From: Bizionia sp. M204
GTDB taxonomy: Bacteria; Bacteroidota; Bacteroidia; Flavobacteriales; Flavobacteriaceae
Assembly: GCF_023205095.1 (NCBI RefSeq)
Contig: NZ_CP046242.1
Coordinates: forward strand, 1,477,001 to 1,541,000
DNA: 64,000 nucleotides
Direction: 5' to 3'
Part shown: positions 45,808-55,117 of the stretch, in pieces
Layout: the number at the start of each line of letters is the position of its first letter
Position numbering within the stretch: position 1 is the stretch's first letter
Made by a program: the position numbers and the translations under genes
Notes under the pieces: model-generated
What the model was told of the DNA's origin: nothing
The model's database searches: none
Seen by the model: the letters and a program-made list of their open reading frames with translations, nothing else

Positions 45808-47010
45808 TTAATTATCCACATTCACACCAATATTGCCTTGCGCAATAATGGTTCCTAAATTAACTGTACTTTCATGTACATTAATATAGCCATTAATTTG
45901 AAGTACATCGTCATATCCAAAGGGCGTGGCATCATCTAACTGAATAATACTAGTTTCACTTCTACCTGTAGCACCATCCACTGGATTAAAAGTCAATACA
46001 ACAGCACCCGTAGTATTTATATCATTCGCATGAATATGTGCTGGATGTACATCGCCAGCTATGGTGTTTTCAATTTCTAAAACCGCTAATGCTTCGCCAC
46101 TTTCACGTTTGTAAAAGGTGGCTGTTCCTTGAACTTCTGGTGCATCTACTTCGCTTAAAGCATACACTACGGATTCACCTGTTAAACCGTTTATGCCAAT
46201 ATCGCCTTGGGCAATAACTGTATCATCGCTTGCACTTAAATGTGCATTCACATACCCATCAAACGCGATTAAGTCTTCATATAAAAATGGTGTTCCATCA
46301 TCCAAAGCAGACACATTGGTTCTACTTAAACCTGTATCACCATTAATGTTATTAAATGTAAAAGCAATAGCGCCTCCTTCAAGCGCAGTATTGAAATGAA
46401 TATGTGCAGGATGCTCGGTTCCTGGAATGGCATTGGTTAATTCAATACGTGCTAGGGCTTCCCCATTTTTTCGTTCAGAAAACTTGGCATTCCCGCTAAT
46501 TTCAGGAATATCACGTGTACCTAATGTATAGGTTTTTGATACACCTGTTAGTTCATTCTGTCCAATATCACCTTGGGCTAAAACAATGGCTGGTGAATTA
46601 TTATTTAATAGAACATCAATAAACCCATCAAACTCTAATAAATCTTCGTAGGTAATTTCTGTTCCATCATCCAAAGTTGTAAATCTGGTTGTACTTCTTC
46701 CTGTTGTACCGTTCAAGCTTTCTAAACTTATAGCTACTGTTCCGCCTTCGGCTGCCGTATTAACCCGTAAGTTTGTTGGGTATGTTTCTCCTGGCAATGT
46801 ACCAGACAGTTTAATTTCTATGGTTATAGAAGCGTCCTCGTTTTTTATCATCCGGGCATCGCCAATTACGGCTGGATCTGAAACGGGATTTAACGTGTAT
46901 GTGGTTGAGATTAGTTTAGATTCTAATTCGGTAATATTATCATCACTTGCACAATTGGTAAATGTGAGTGTTGAACATATGCTAATGATAGCTACTAAAA
47001 TATTTTTCAT
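45808..47010 (-). CDS. Lipoprotein with three CHRD-type repeats
   Basis: This 400-aa protein has a lipoprotein signal (lipid Cys20 in TFTNC). Three CHRD-like repeats of about 120 residues follow. Repeats 2 and 3 have HPAHIHFN and HPAHIHAN, a GGA/TGA turn, T-x-F-N-x-x-x-G-x-T-G, LDD-x-TPF-x-Y-D and IAQG-x-IG-x-N; repeat 1 keeps the frame but replaces the His motif by YPTNLRVN. CHRD domains occur in chordin and bacterial envelope proteins; the paired His might bind metal. Function unknown. Confidence 0.88.
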   Translation of the reverse strand: MKNILVAIISICSTLTFTNCASDDNITELESKLISTTYTLNPVSDPAVIGDARMIKNEDASITIEIKLSGTLPGETYPTNLRVNTAAEGGTVAISLESLNGTTGRSTTRFTTLDDGTEITYEDLLEFDGFIDVLLNNNSPAIVLAQGDIGQNELTGVSKTYTLGTRDIPEISGNAKFSERKNGEALARIELTNAIPGTEHPAHIHFNTALEGGAIAFTFNNINGDTGLSRTNVSALDDGTPFLYEDLIAFDGYVNAHLSASDDTVIAQGDIGINGLTGESVVYALSEVDAPEVQGTATFYKRESGEALAVLEIENTIAGDVHPAHIHANDINTTGAVVLTFNPVDGATGRSETSIIQLDDATPFGYDDVLQINGYINVHESTVNLGTIIAQGNIGVNVDN

Positions 47011-47117
47011 TTTTACTTTTTCTTTAGACTGCCTAAATTTACAATTTAAACTAGTATCTGAAAACGGAAACGTATTATTATATGAATTTCGTACACAATT
47101 TTATATTTTTAAAGTCT

Positions 47118-47798
47118 ATGAAACATATAGTTGTATTATCAGGAGCCGGTATAAGTGCCGAAAGTGGGATTAAAACATTTCGTGATGCCGACGGTTTATG
47201 GGAAGGTCATGATGTTATGGAAGTGGCTTCACCACAAGGTTTTCGAGTAAATCCAGAATTGGTTTTAGATTTTTATAACAAACGGCGGAAACAACTTTTG
47301 GAAGTCAAGCCGAATCAAGCACATGTGGATTTGGCGGATTTAGAAACCGATTATAAGGTTACCATTATAACACAAAATGTAGATGATTTACACGAACGTG
47401 CAGGGAGTTCCAATGTCATTCACTTGCATGGCGAATTACTAAAAGCTAGAAGCACCTTTGATGAAAACACCATAGTAGATTGGAAAACGGATATCCACTT
47501 TGGTGATATGTGCCAAAACGGCTACCAAATGCGACCACATATTGTATGGTTCGGTGAAGCGGTTCCTATGATAGAAAAAGCTATGGACGTTTGTGAAACA
47601 GCAGATATATTACTAATTATTGGAACCAGTATGCAAGTATATCCTGCTGCTAGTTTAATGCATTATGTTCCAGAAAATACACCCACTTATTTTATAGACC
47701 CGAAGCCATCTGTGGTGAATCAAAAAGACATTACACTAATTCAAGAAACAGCTACTGTTGGTATGCGAGTATTTAAAAAATTACTAGCATCAAACTAA
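47118..47798 (+). CDS. cobB: NAD-dependent protein deacylase, sirtuin class III (CobB-like)
   Basis: ATG 47118 gives the usual sirtuin start MKHIVVLSGAGISAESGI; the ATG at 47082 adds 12 residues overlapping the promoter area. Motifs: GAGISAESGIKTFR, TQNVDDLHERAG, catalytic H104 in IHLHGE. Y53 and R56 in DFYNKRR match the Y-x-x-R motif of SIRT5/CobB that favours succinyl- and malonyl-lysine. The four structural zinc cysteines are missing: only one Cys lies in the insert. It removes acyl groups from lysine using NAD. Confidence 0.92.
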   Translation: MKHIVVLSGAGISAESGIKTFRDADGLWEGHDVMEVASPQGFRVNPELVLDFYNKRRKQLLEVKPNQAHVDLADLETDYKVTIITQNVDDLHERAGSSNVIHLHGELLKARSTFDENTIVDWKTDIHFGDMCQNGYQMRPHIVWFGEAVPMIEKAMDVCETADILLIIGTSMQVYPAASLMHYVPENTPTYFIDPKPSVVNQKDITLIQETATVGMRVFKKLLASN

Positions 47799-47827
47799 TA
47801 TTTAATACAGAGATTAACATACAAAAC

Positions 47828-48028
47828 TTAATCATTGGATGATAGTTTAAAAAATGCATTCACCGGTTTCCCAAATAATGAAGAAAGCTTTAATGCCAAA
47901 ACCGTTGAAGGCACATATCTATTTGCTTCTATAGAATTTATTGTTTGGCGCGAAACACCTATTTTTTGTGCTAAATCTTCTTGGGTTAGATTTAAAATGG
48001 CACGCTCTACTTTTATCGTGTTTTCCAT
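47828..48028 (-). CDS. XRE-family helix-turn-helix regulator
   Basis: This 66-aa protein is a single Cro/C1-type HTH domain: LTQEDLAQKIGVSRQTINSIE then RYVPSTVLALKLSSLFGKPV. Its start overlaps the stop of the upstream membrane protein gene by one base (TAATG), so translation is coupled. This small type resembles YgzD-like regulators. It probably controls its own operon via sites at 48498-48526. Confidence 0.93.
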   Translation of the reverse strand: MENTIKVERAILNLTQEDLAQKIGVSRQTINSIEANRYVPSTVLALKLSSLFGKPVNAFFKLSSND

Positions 48029-48474
48029 TATCGGTTACGTTTTAAAACTTCAAAAAAACCAACTTGAATCAGCAACATAAATAACAGCACTTGAATATGA
48101 CTGGTAGTGCTTACAACATGTTGTTCTTCTAAAAAGAAATCAACAATAAAATTAGCCAAAGGCTGTAACATGGTATAACCTACGCCAATAATAAAAGCTA
48201 AAGAATAGGATTTTGATCTTAAGGTTTCAATCAGCTCATCTTCAATTTTTTCTTTAGATAAGGACATTATAAGTAAACCCAAAAGCATGGCATGTTTTAG
48301 AGTTTGAATCGACCAGGTGGGTAGGTCATCTATAAATTTAAATCCTGTAACCCCAATAAAACTCAAAATGAGTATAATAAAGCCTAACTTTTTAAATGAA
48401 TGAGGTAGTCTTACTTTATTTAAGAATAGCTCCAGTTTGGTGCGTTCACATGTTTCAATTTCTTTTAATTTCAT
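48028..48474 (-). CDS. Membrane protein paired with the XRE regulator
   Basis: This 148-aa protein has four predicted transmembrane segments (near 28-48, 58-75, 90-108 and 125-143) after a charged N-terminus. A small membrane protein translated just before a small XRE regulator is a recurring two-gene layout, where the membrane partner may modulate the regulator; here that is inference. Confidence 0.8.
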   Translation of the reverse strand: MKLKEIETCERTKLELFLNKVRLPHSFKKLGFIILILSFIGVTGFKFIDDLPTWSIQTLKHAMLLGLLIMSLSKEKIEDELIETLRSKSYSLAFIIGVGYTMLQPLANFIVDFFLEEQHVVSTTSHIQVLLFMLLIQVGFFEVLKRNR

Positions 48475-48497
48475 GACAAGTATGTTTAGTATTTAGA

Positions 48498-48526
48498 CAA
48501 ATATATTTTCCTATATGACAAATATA
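48498..48526 (-). promoter_or_regulatory. Twin TATATTTGTC boxes upstream of the membrane/XRE operon
   Basis: TATATTTG occurs twice on the minus strand (48519-48526 and 48498-48505), each followed by TC, exactly 21 bp apart. They could be two -7 boxes or two operator half-sites on the same face of the helix for the XRE protein. Confidence 0.5.
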
Positions 48527-48558
48527 CTTTACATTTTTGAAATTTAAAAATATGTTTG

Positions 48559-49284
48559 TTATTTATTTATTTCTGAATCAATTATAACTATAAGTTCTTC
48601 AGTTAAATCTAAAAGAACCTCACTTACTAAATTAATGCTTTTTGACGCGCCATTTCTATACCGTAATTGCATATCCAGTAAATAGCGTTGTTCGTTGGTG
48701 AAATTAATAGTATCAACCAATTTACCAAATTTGTCTATTTGAAATCCCATGGTATTATTTGATGCAAACTTTCCAAAATTAGAGTCTACCATGTACAAAT
48801 TATTATTGTTCACTACGGATTCCACATAATCCAAACGTTGAAAATAACGGACAATCGTATTTTGTACACTCGCATTGGAAATTAAATTAACACTGCCACT
48901 CGCTATCATATTATTAAATGTAGCACGATTGGCTTTAAATGTGCGACGCGCTGTTAATTCATGAAGTTTTCTCGGCAAAGTTGCCTTGTCATAATCAGGA
49001 TTCATAAATTGAAGTGCGGAATCTATTTTAGCCATTATACCTATCTCATAATCTATCTGCTCGATAATCAATTCTTTCTGAATGATGAAATCTGATTTAA
49101 AATCTTCTAATAGCACCTTTTCTAATTTAAGATTATGATTTTCTTTACTCCAAGTGTTGATTTGTAAGGCTAACAATATGCCAATAACCACCAGAAATAT
49201 TTCGCCTATGGCATAAAAAATATAGCGTTTAAAGCGGTTTTGTTCAAGCAGTCGCTTTCTTATTTTTCGTATAGCTGAAACCAT
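48559..49284 (-). CDS. DUF6090 family single-pass membrane protein
   Basis: This 241-aa paralogue of the protein at 30810 has the family signature RYIFYAIGEIFLVVIGILLALQINTWSKE with one transmembrane helix at about 21-42, then a long helical region. Its start codon overlaps the serine hydrolase stop by one base, so the two are translationally coupled and may work together. Confidence 0.85.
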   Translation of the reverse strand: MVSAIRKIRKRLLEQNRFKRYIFYAIGEIFLVVIGILLALQINTWSKENHNLKLEKVLLEDFKSDFIIQKELIIEQIDYEIGIMAKIDSALQFMNPDYDKATLPRKLHELTARRTFKANRATFNNMIASGSVNLISNASVQNTIVRYFQRLDYVESVVNNNNLYMVDSNFGKFASNNTMGFQIDKFGKLVDTINFTNEQRYLLDMQLRYRNGASKSINLVSEVLLDLTEELIVIIDSEINK

Positions 49285-50849
49285 TAATCAAGCCGTTTTA
49301 AATATAAATCTTGAAAATCGAAACTAAAATCGATATTAGGCGAAATCCCTTTCATAGTAAATCCATTTGCTACTCCGTTTTCGTCTAGCGTGAACATGGC
49401 AAAAGCATCGGCATTCATATCTTGGTATTCCCATTTAATGGCGAAGGTTTCATCTTTATAAAATTGTAATGGCCCATTTAATAATGGCGAACGATGGCTT
49501 TTAAGCCATAATTGATTATCCTTCACAAACACTTCCATTTTTCCAAACCAAACATCTTCATACATACCAATATAATTCTTGATTTTTATTTTAGATTGGT
49601 CATTTTTAGCAACAGAATCCCACACTTTTTCAACAACCGCATCTGCGCCACTTTGATTGGATTTCATATAAGCTGCATATTTGTCAATCCACTGAAAATC
49701 ATCCATGTCCAAGTACATATCTATAATGGTTTGGGTAATGGCTGAAAATAAGCCACCACCATCATTACTCGTATTAGTCAGCACAACAATTCCTAAATCC
49801 AGATCAGGAATCATTACTACTTTAGACAACATACCAGGCAAACCACCTGTATGCTCTACCTGCATATTCCCTTTTACGTCAGTAAGAAACCAACCTAAAC
49901 CGTATCCGGCAAAATGACTGTTGTATCGCGGATTGCTATTTGCATCCATAACGGTATGGATTTTCCACATTTCGTAATGATTGTCTTTGGAAAACAATTG
50001 CTTTTTCAATCCATCGCCATACGTTCCCTCATGTAATTGTAAGAGCATCCAAGCTGACATATCATTGACATTTGAGAAAATACCACCAGCTGCACCATTT
50101 ATCATTTCTTCAAACGTTGGGATGATGCGAATTGTTCCCGTTTCTGTAGAATGTGATGCTGATACATTTCCAGTTTGAGGGATTTCAGCTAAAGAAGCAT
50201 AGGAATTATCCATACCTAAAGGTTGAAAAATACGGGAATCTATAAAGGCTTCCCAAGTCATACCGCTTTTCCTAGCTATCAACTCACCAGCAACGATATA
50301 CAATAAATTATCATAATCCCATTTGGTGCGGAATGCCGATTCTGGTTTAAAATGCTGAAAACTGGCTAATAAATCATCTATAGTGAAATTAGAACCTTGC
50401 GGAAAAAACATTAAATCGCCTACACCTAAACCCAAACCACTTCGGTGTGTTACTAGATCGATAATGTTAAAATTTTCCTCCACATATTGATTATACATGG
50501 TGAATTCTGGAATATGGGTTTTTACTTTATCGTCCCAGTTCAGTTTCCCATCTTCCACCAACATGGCTAAAGCTGCTGTAGTAAAGGCTTTACTGTTAGA
50601 GGCAATGGCAAAGTTAGTATTTGGATTAACGGGTTCTTTAGTATCTATAGATTTGACACCGTAACCGCTTTCATGAATTATTTTTCCATCTTTTACCACA
50701 GCCACGGCACAACCAGCAACGTTGAATTGAGACATGGCATAATTAACAACAGAGTCAATTTGTTTGGATGTAACTTGAGAATGAACGGGAATGGTGCATA
50801 CAGCTAAAACGAGCAGTAAAACCATTTTTTTGAAGCATGTGTTTTTCAT
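49284..50849 (-). CDS. Exported serine hydrolase of the beta-lactamase class C/PBP4 family
   Basis: This 521-aa protein has a signal peptide (about 1-25, ending PVHSQ). The serine-hydrolase triad is visible: S84-N-S-K87, the YDN motif in WDYDNLLY, and HTGG in VEHTGGLPG (equivalent to KTG). A C-terminal lipocalin-like DUF3471-type domain (about 415-521) follows. Members include D-aminopeptidases, esterases and peptidoglycan enzymes; the exact substrate cannot be told. It heads a two-gene operon with DUF6090. Confidence 0.9.
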   Translation of the reverse strand: MKNTCFKKMVLLLVLAVCTIPVHSQVTSKQIDSVVNYAMSQFNVAGCAVAVVKDGKIIHESGYGVKSIDTKEPVNPNTNFAIASNSKAFTTAALAMLVEDGKLNWDDKVKTHIPEFTMYNQYVEENFNIIDLVTHRSGLGLGVGDLMFFPQGSNFTIDDLLASFQHFKPESAFRTKWDYDNLLYIVAGELIARKSGMTWEAFIDSRIFQPLGMDNSYASLAEIPQTGNVSASHSTETGTIRIIPTFEEMINGAAGGIFSNVNDMSAWMLLQLHEGTYGDGLKKQLFSKDNHYEMWKIHTVMDANSNPRYNSHFAGYGLGWFLTDVKGNMQVEHTGGLPGMLSKVVMIPDLDLGIVVLTNTSNDGGGLFSAITQTIIDMYLDMDDFQWIDKYAAYMKSNQSGADAVVEKVWDSVAKNDQSKIKIKNYIGMYEDVWFGKMEVFVKDNQLWLKSHRSPLLNGPLQFYKDETFAIKWEYQDMNADAFAMFTLDENGVANGFTMKGISPNIDFSFDFQDLYLKRLD

Positions 50850-50970
50850 GAACTGGATTACATAGGATTAATAACTGATTGAAAGATAATTAATTAGCTT
50901 TCAAATTCCTGTTTGAAGTGATGATAAACGAAAAATTTATCCAATTTTTTCCAGTATGAATACGAACAAA

Positions 50971-52608
50971 TTATTTCTTTAAATCGATTTGTTTTAAGTT
51001 TTCCATACGATTACGGATTAAGAAATCATCAATCGTTTCAAAATGTTCAATGACGCGTTGGTTTTTAAACTCGAAGACTTTTTGTGATAAACCTTGAAGG
51101 AAATCACGATCGTGAGACACCAAAATAAGGGTACCATCAAAATCTAAAAGCGCCTCCTTTAAAACGTCTTTACTTTTTAAATCCAGGTGATTTGTTGGCT
51201 CATCTAAAATGAGCAAGTTAACTGGTTCTAAAAGTAATTTCACCATAGCTAAACGTGTTTTTTCACCTCCAGATAGCACACTCACTTTTTTATCAATGTC
51301 ATCACCTTTAAACATGAAACCGCCCAAAATATTTTTTATTTGGGTGCGAACATCGCCTTGCGCCACTTCATCAACGGTTTGAAAAATAGTTAAATTCTCA
51401 TCTAACAGGGATGCTTGGTTTTGAGCAAAATATCCCACTTTTACATTATGACCTAATTGGCAGGTGCCATCTACAGGAATTTCACCCATAATGGCTTTTA
51501 TCATGGTTGATTTTCCTTCACCATTTCTACCAACAAAGGACACTTTTTCACCTCTAGAAATAGACATGTTGGCATTTTTAAATACCACATGATCTCCATA
51601 GGATTTCGATAAATCCTTGACTGTTACAGGATAATCACCAGATCGTTGTGCTGGCGGAAATCGTAATTTTAAAGCGGAGGTATCAATATCATCTACTTCA
51701 ATAATCTCCAGTTTCTCTAACATACGCTCACGAGAATTTACCTGATTTGTTTTAGAGAACGTGCCTTTAAATCTTTCAATAAATGCCATGTTATCGGCAA
51801 TAAACCGCTGTTGTTCTTTATATGCTTTTATTTGATGTAAACGACGATCTTCTCGCAGTTGTAAATAATGTGTATAGTTGGCTTTATAATCGTAAATACG
51901 ACCCATAGTCACCTCAATCGTACGATTGGTAATATTATCAATAAATGCCTTATCATGGGAAATAACCATGACCGCATTGGCTTTATTTAGCAAGAAATCT
52001 TCTAACCAAATAACAGATTCAATATCAATATGGTTGGTTGGCTCATCTAATAGAATTAAGTCCGGCTTTTGAAGTAGCATTTTGGCTAATTCAATTCGCA
52101 TACGATAACCACCACTAAATTCACTGGTTTGCCTGGTAAAATCTGAACGTTTAAAACCTAAACCTGTCAAAGCTTTTTCCACTTCCGCATCATAATTAAC
52201 ATCTTCTAAAGCGTAGTATTTTTCCCCTAAATCGGACACCTGGGTAATGATGTTCATATAATCATCGGACTCATAATCCGTTCGGGTTTCCAAGGCTTTA
52301 TTCAAAGCGTCCATTTCGTCTCGCATTTGGAAAACATGAGCGAAGGCTTTGGAGGCTTCCTCAAAAACGGTACAATTATCTTCAGTCAATAAATGTTGTG
52401 GTAAGTAAGCAATAACAGCATCTTTAGGAAACCGTACATTACCACGAGTTCCTTTTTGAACACCTGCCACAATTTTCATCATGGTCGATTTTCCAGCACC
52501 ATTTTTACCCATAAGGGCAATTTTATCATTTTCATTTATGGTAAAGGACACATCGCTAAATAAGGTGTGACCGCTAAACTCTACTGCTAAATTATCTACT
52601 GAAATCAT
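50971..52608 (-). CDS. ABC-F family ATPase
   Basis: This 545-aa soluble protein has two ABC ATPase domains: Walker A GKNGAGKST and GRNGEGKST, signature motifs FSGGYRMR and LSGGEKTR, and Walker B LILLDEPTNHID and LLILDEPTNHLD. The linker between them is the charged ABC-F region. There is no membrane domain. ABC-F proteins act on the ribosomal E site; without a long antibiotic-resistance-type linker I favour a housekeeping translation factor. Confidence 0.94.
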   Translation of the reverse strand: MISVDNLAVEFSGHTLFSDVSFTINENDKIALMGKNGAGKSTMMKIVAGVQKGTRGNVRFPKDAVIAYLPQHLLTEDNCTVFEEASKAFAHVFQMRDEMDALNKALETRTDYESDDYMNIITQVSDLGEKYYALEDVNYDAEVEKALTGLGFKRSDFTRQTSEFSGGYRMRIELAKMLLQKPDLILLDEPTNHIDIESVIWLEDFLLNKANAVMVISHDKAFIDNITNRTIEVTMGRIYDYKANYTHYLQLREDRRLHQIKAYKEQQRFIADNMAFIERFKGTFSKTNQVNSRERMLEKLEIIEVDDIDTSALKLRFPPAQRSGDYPVTVKDLSKSYGDHVVFKNANMSISRGEKVSFVGRNGEGKSTMIKAIMGEIPVDGTCQLGHNVKVGYFAQNQASLLDENLTIFQTVDEVAQGDVRTQIKNILGGFMFKGDDIDKKVSVLSGGEKTRLAMVKLLLEPVNLLILDEPTNHLDLKSKDVLKEALLDFDGTLILVSHDRDFLQGLSQKVFEFKNQRVIEHFETIDDFLIRNRMENLKQIDLKK

Positions 52609-52674
52609 GGCTTTAAATTTAAAGGCGCAAAGCTATGAAAAAGCGCATCAATATTAGTGAATATTCTGAAGTGC

Positions 52675-53907
52675 TTATTTATTTTTTAATTCTATCCACT
52701 TACTCATAAATTTGGTACTTTGAAGTGACTGATGTTGCAGCATCTGCCCAGTAAAATTATGTTCTCTGTGATTTAGCAAATTGGCTGTTATACTATTGAT
52801 AGTTTTTATAAAAGAAGATTGAAATTGGGTTTTATCAAATCGGTTATTTATAATTTGAAATCCGTTTTGTTGTTTGGTTTTCCAGGTCGTTTCCGTGGTA
52901 TAAAGTGCTACGGCTTTGTTGATAAATTCGATTGGATTATCAGCAATAAATCCATTGGAATCTAATGTCCGGAACATACCTTCTGCAGCAATCGAACTCA
53001 TAATTGCTGGCGTTCCGTTTTTCATGGCATCAATTAATTTACCTTTCAATCCGGCACCAAACTGCAATGGCGCCAAACAAACTCGTGACGCTTGCATGAC
53101 TTCTGAAACCTGATTAGCAAAACCTTTAACTAAAAAACCATCTTGTTTTTTGTGTAATTGTGTGACCTTCTGATTTGCATATGCGCCAAAAATATGCAGT
53201 TCCGCTTGTGGTAATTGCTTACGGATTCCTGGCCAAATCACTTCTTTTAAATATAAAACCGATTGGTAATTGGGTTTATGAAAGAAGTTTCCAATGGTTA
53301 TGAAATTAGCTCTGGCATGAAAATCGGGCAACATTTCAGATGCTTCTTTAGAGATAGTCTCTAATAAAAACGGTAAATAATGAATTAAATTTGTCTCTAC
53401 CTTGAAGTATTTCTCAAGTAATTCCATTTCCGCTTCGGAAATAATAAGGCTTAAATCGCATCTATATATACTGGCAATTTCCCGTTTGGAGGTGTCATTT
53501 ACAAGGTGTTTTCTATAATTGGTATCACCTGCTTTTAAAGCTAACTCGCGTGCTTTTCTTAAGCCATGTAAATCTTCGGTGTCTAATAATCGGAAAGCAT
53601 TTGGGCAATTTTCAGCTACACGCCATCCAAACTGTTCTTCAGTTAAAAACCGATCGAACAATACCACATCGGGATTTTCCGATTTTATAAAATTATCAAA
53701 ACTCGAATCGTTTAATTGGATTGCAACTTCCGGAATGCCAAGTGTGGATAAAGCGAAAGCATTATCTGTTTTAGATGTGGTTGTTGCAAAGGTAATTTTA
53801 TAGTTTTCGGATTGAAAAAGCGATATAAGTTGCATCATCCGGGTTCCAGCAGCTGAACTTTTTGGTTCAGGCCAAACACAACCAATTATAAGTAGTTTTT
53901 TAGTCAT
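52675..53907 (-). CDS. Glycosyltransferase, GT-B fold
   Basis: This 410-aa protein starts MTKKLLIIGCVWPEPKSSAAGTRMMQL, typical of a GT-B N-terminal domain, and contains FITIGNFFHKPN, HIFGAYAN, and the donor-site region APLQFGAGLKGKLIDAMKNGTPAI that resembles GT4 enzymes. It should transfer a sugar from a nucleotide donor. No polysaccharide cluster surrounds it. Confidence 0.87.
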   Translation of the reverse strand: MTKKLLIIGCVWPEPKSSAAGTRMMQLISLFQSENYKITFATTTSKTDNAFALSTLGIPEVAIQLNDSSFDNFIKSENPDVVLFDRFLTEEQFGWRVAENCPNAFRLLDTEDLHGLRKARELALKAGDTNYRKHLVNDTSKREIASIYRCDLSLIISEAEMELLEKYFKVETNLIHYLPFLLETISKEASEMLPDFHARANFITIGNFFHKPNYQSVLYLKEVIWPGIRKQLPQAELHIFGAYANQKVTQLHKKQDGFLVKGFANQVSEVMQASRVCLAPLQFGAGLKGKLIDAMKNGTPAIMSSIAAEGMFRTLDSNGFIADNPIEFINKAVALYTTETTWKTKQQNGFQIINNRFDKTQFQSSFIKTINSITANLLNHREHNFTGQMLQHQSLQSTKFMSKWIELKNK

Positions 53908-53922
53908 ATAACAAATAAAAAC

Positions 53923-54396
53923 CTATTCGGGTCTTGGCACTAAACTATAAATGACACGCATATTTTTAGCCCAATTAATAACACTTTCTATTTGCGCATC
54001 CGTTAAATTGGCTTCCTGATGAGTCCACAAATAAGAGTCCAATGGCATTTCCTTTTCTTCTACCATTTCTATTAACTCCTCTAACTTATGATCTTTCTTT
54101 TTTGCCGAATAATCATTCCAAACCGACACATTAAAATGTTTTTTTCCATCGTTTACATGTTCGGCCAACCAGTAATTTATAGGTGTTATAGTATTATACC
54201 AAGGATATCGTGTGTGGTTACTATGGCAGTCAAAACAGGTTTCTTTTAAAATGGCAGCTACATCTTCTGGCGGATTGGTTTCCGTTAAAAATGGTTGAAC
54301 AGTTGCTATATCACCGGTGTTTTTTTCTGGTCCAAAAAATTGTGCAATAGCAAAAACAACTAACAAAACAATCAGAATTTTCTTTACTATTTTCAT
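53923..54396 (-). CDS. Heme-binding domain (haem_bd) protein
   Basis: This 157-aa protein has an N-terminal membrane anchor or signal (MKIVKKILIVLLVVFAIAQF) and one c-type haem motif C54-F-D-C57-H58 in ETCFDCHSNHTRYPWY, as in the haem_bd family. It is probably a periplasmic haem protein; its redox partner is unknown. It is 15 bp upstream of the glycosyltransferase. Confidence 0.9.
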   Translation of the reverse strand: MKIVKKILIVLLVVFAIAQFFGPEKNTGDIATVQPFLTETNPPEDVAAILKETCFDCHSNHTRYPWYNTITPINYWLAEHVNDGKKHFNVSVWNDYSAKKKDHKLEELIEMVEEKEMPLDSYLWTHQEANLTDAQIESVINWAKNMRVIYSLVPRPE

Positions 54397-54433
54397 TTTG
54401 TGTAATTTTATCTATCAAAAATAGGAAAAACTA

Positions 54434-54997
54434 TTGACTACGGACCAACTATACGCTGAATTAAATTATGTGAACCATTCGAGAGAAAAGCGCTTACATT
54501 ATGCCAATTTGGTAATTAACAACCCAAAATTAATTCCGAAGTTACTAGCAGTACTATTTCGTGTTGATGATAAAATTTCTTGCAGAGCCGCCTGGGTTTT
54601 AGAGTTTATGTGTCATGAAAATTTAGAATACTTGATTCCTCATTTAGACACGTTTACAGCAAACATACACAAAGTTCATTTAGACCCAGCAGTAAGACCC
54701 ATTGCTAAAATTTGCGAGTATTTAGCCAAAGCATATTACGCTAAAACACCAAATAAGATCCAATTACATTTAAATCCCATTTACCAAGAACGGATAATTG
54801 CCGTTTGTTTTGATTATATGATTCATGATGAGAAAATTGCGCCTAAAGCGTATTCCATGAACACCTTATACCTGTTTGGAGCAGATTATGATTGGATTCA
54901 CCCGGAACTCGTAATAATATTAGAACGGGATTTCCAAATGCAGAGCTCGGGTTTTAAGGCACGAGCAAAACACATTTTAAAGAAGCTTAAAAAGTAG
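54434..54997 (+). CDS. HEAT-repeat-like conserved protein with TTG start
   Basis: This 187-aa helical protein reads TTDQLYAELNYVNHSREKRLHYANLVI. It has no signal or membrane segment; paired helices suggest an alpha/HEAT-like fold. An in-frame TAG at 54422-54424 and the lack of any ATG before residue 58 make TTG at 54434 the only start that keeps the N-terminus. It lies before purB, an arrangement I recall in other flavobacteria. Function unknown. Confidence 0.8.
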   Translation: MTTDQLYAELNYVNHSREKRLHYANLVINNPKLIPKLLAVLFRVDDKISCRAAWVLEFMCHENLEYLIPHLDTFTANIHKVHLDPAVRPIAKICEYLAKAYYAKTPNKIQLHLNPIYQERIIAVCFDYMIHDEKIAPKAYSMNTLYLFGADYDWIHPELVIILERDFQMQSSGFKARAKHILKKLKK

Positions 54998-55084
54998 CTG
55001 GTTTTATAATTCATTCATTACCTTGGGAAAGAAGATCATCTTAAAAAACACATATCATAATCCGTCTATTCTTTTGGATTTCCG

Positions 55085-55092
55085 TATCTTTG
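55085..55092 (+). promoter_or_regulatory. -7 box of purB
   Basis: TATCTTTG, 25 bp before the purB ATG, matches TAnnTTTG; a -33 TTG is not clear. Confidence 0.55.
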
Positions 55093-55117
55093 CAGCTTTT
55101 AAAACACAACAACAATC

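Noticed and set aside
47118-48474. Sirtuin-XRE anti-phage defence island
   Set aside because: The sirtuin is a plain CobB-like enzyme without SIR2 defence domains, is on the other strand from the XRE pair, and no nuclease or phage-like gene is near.
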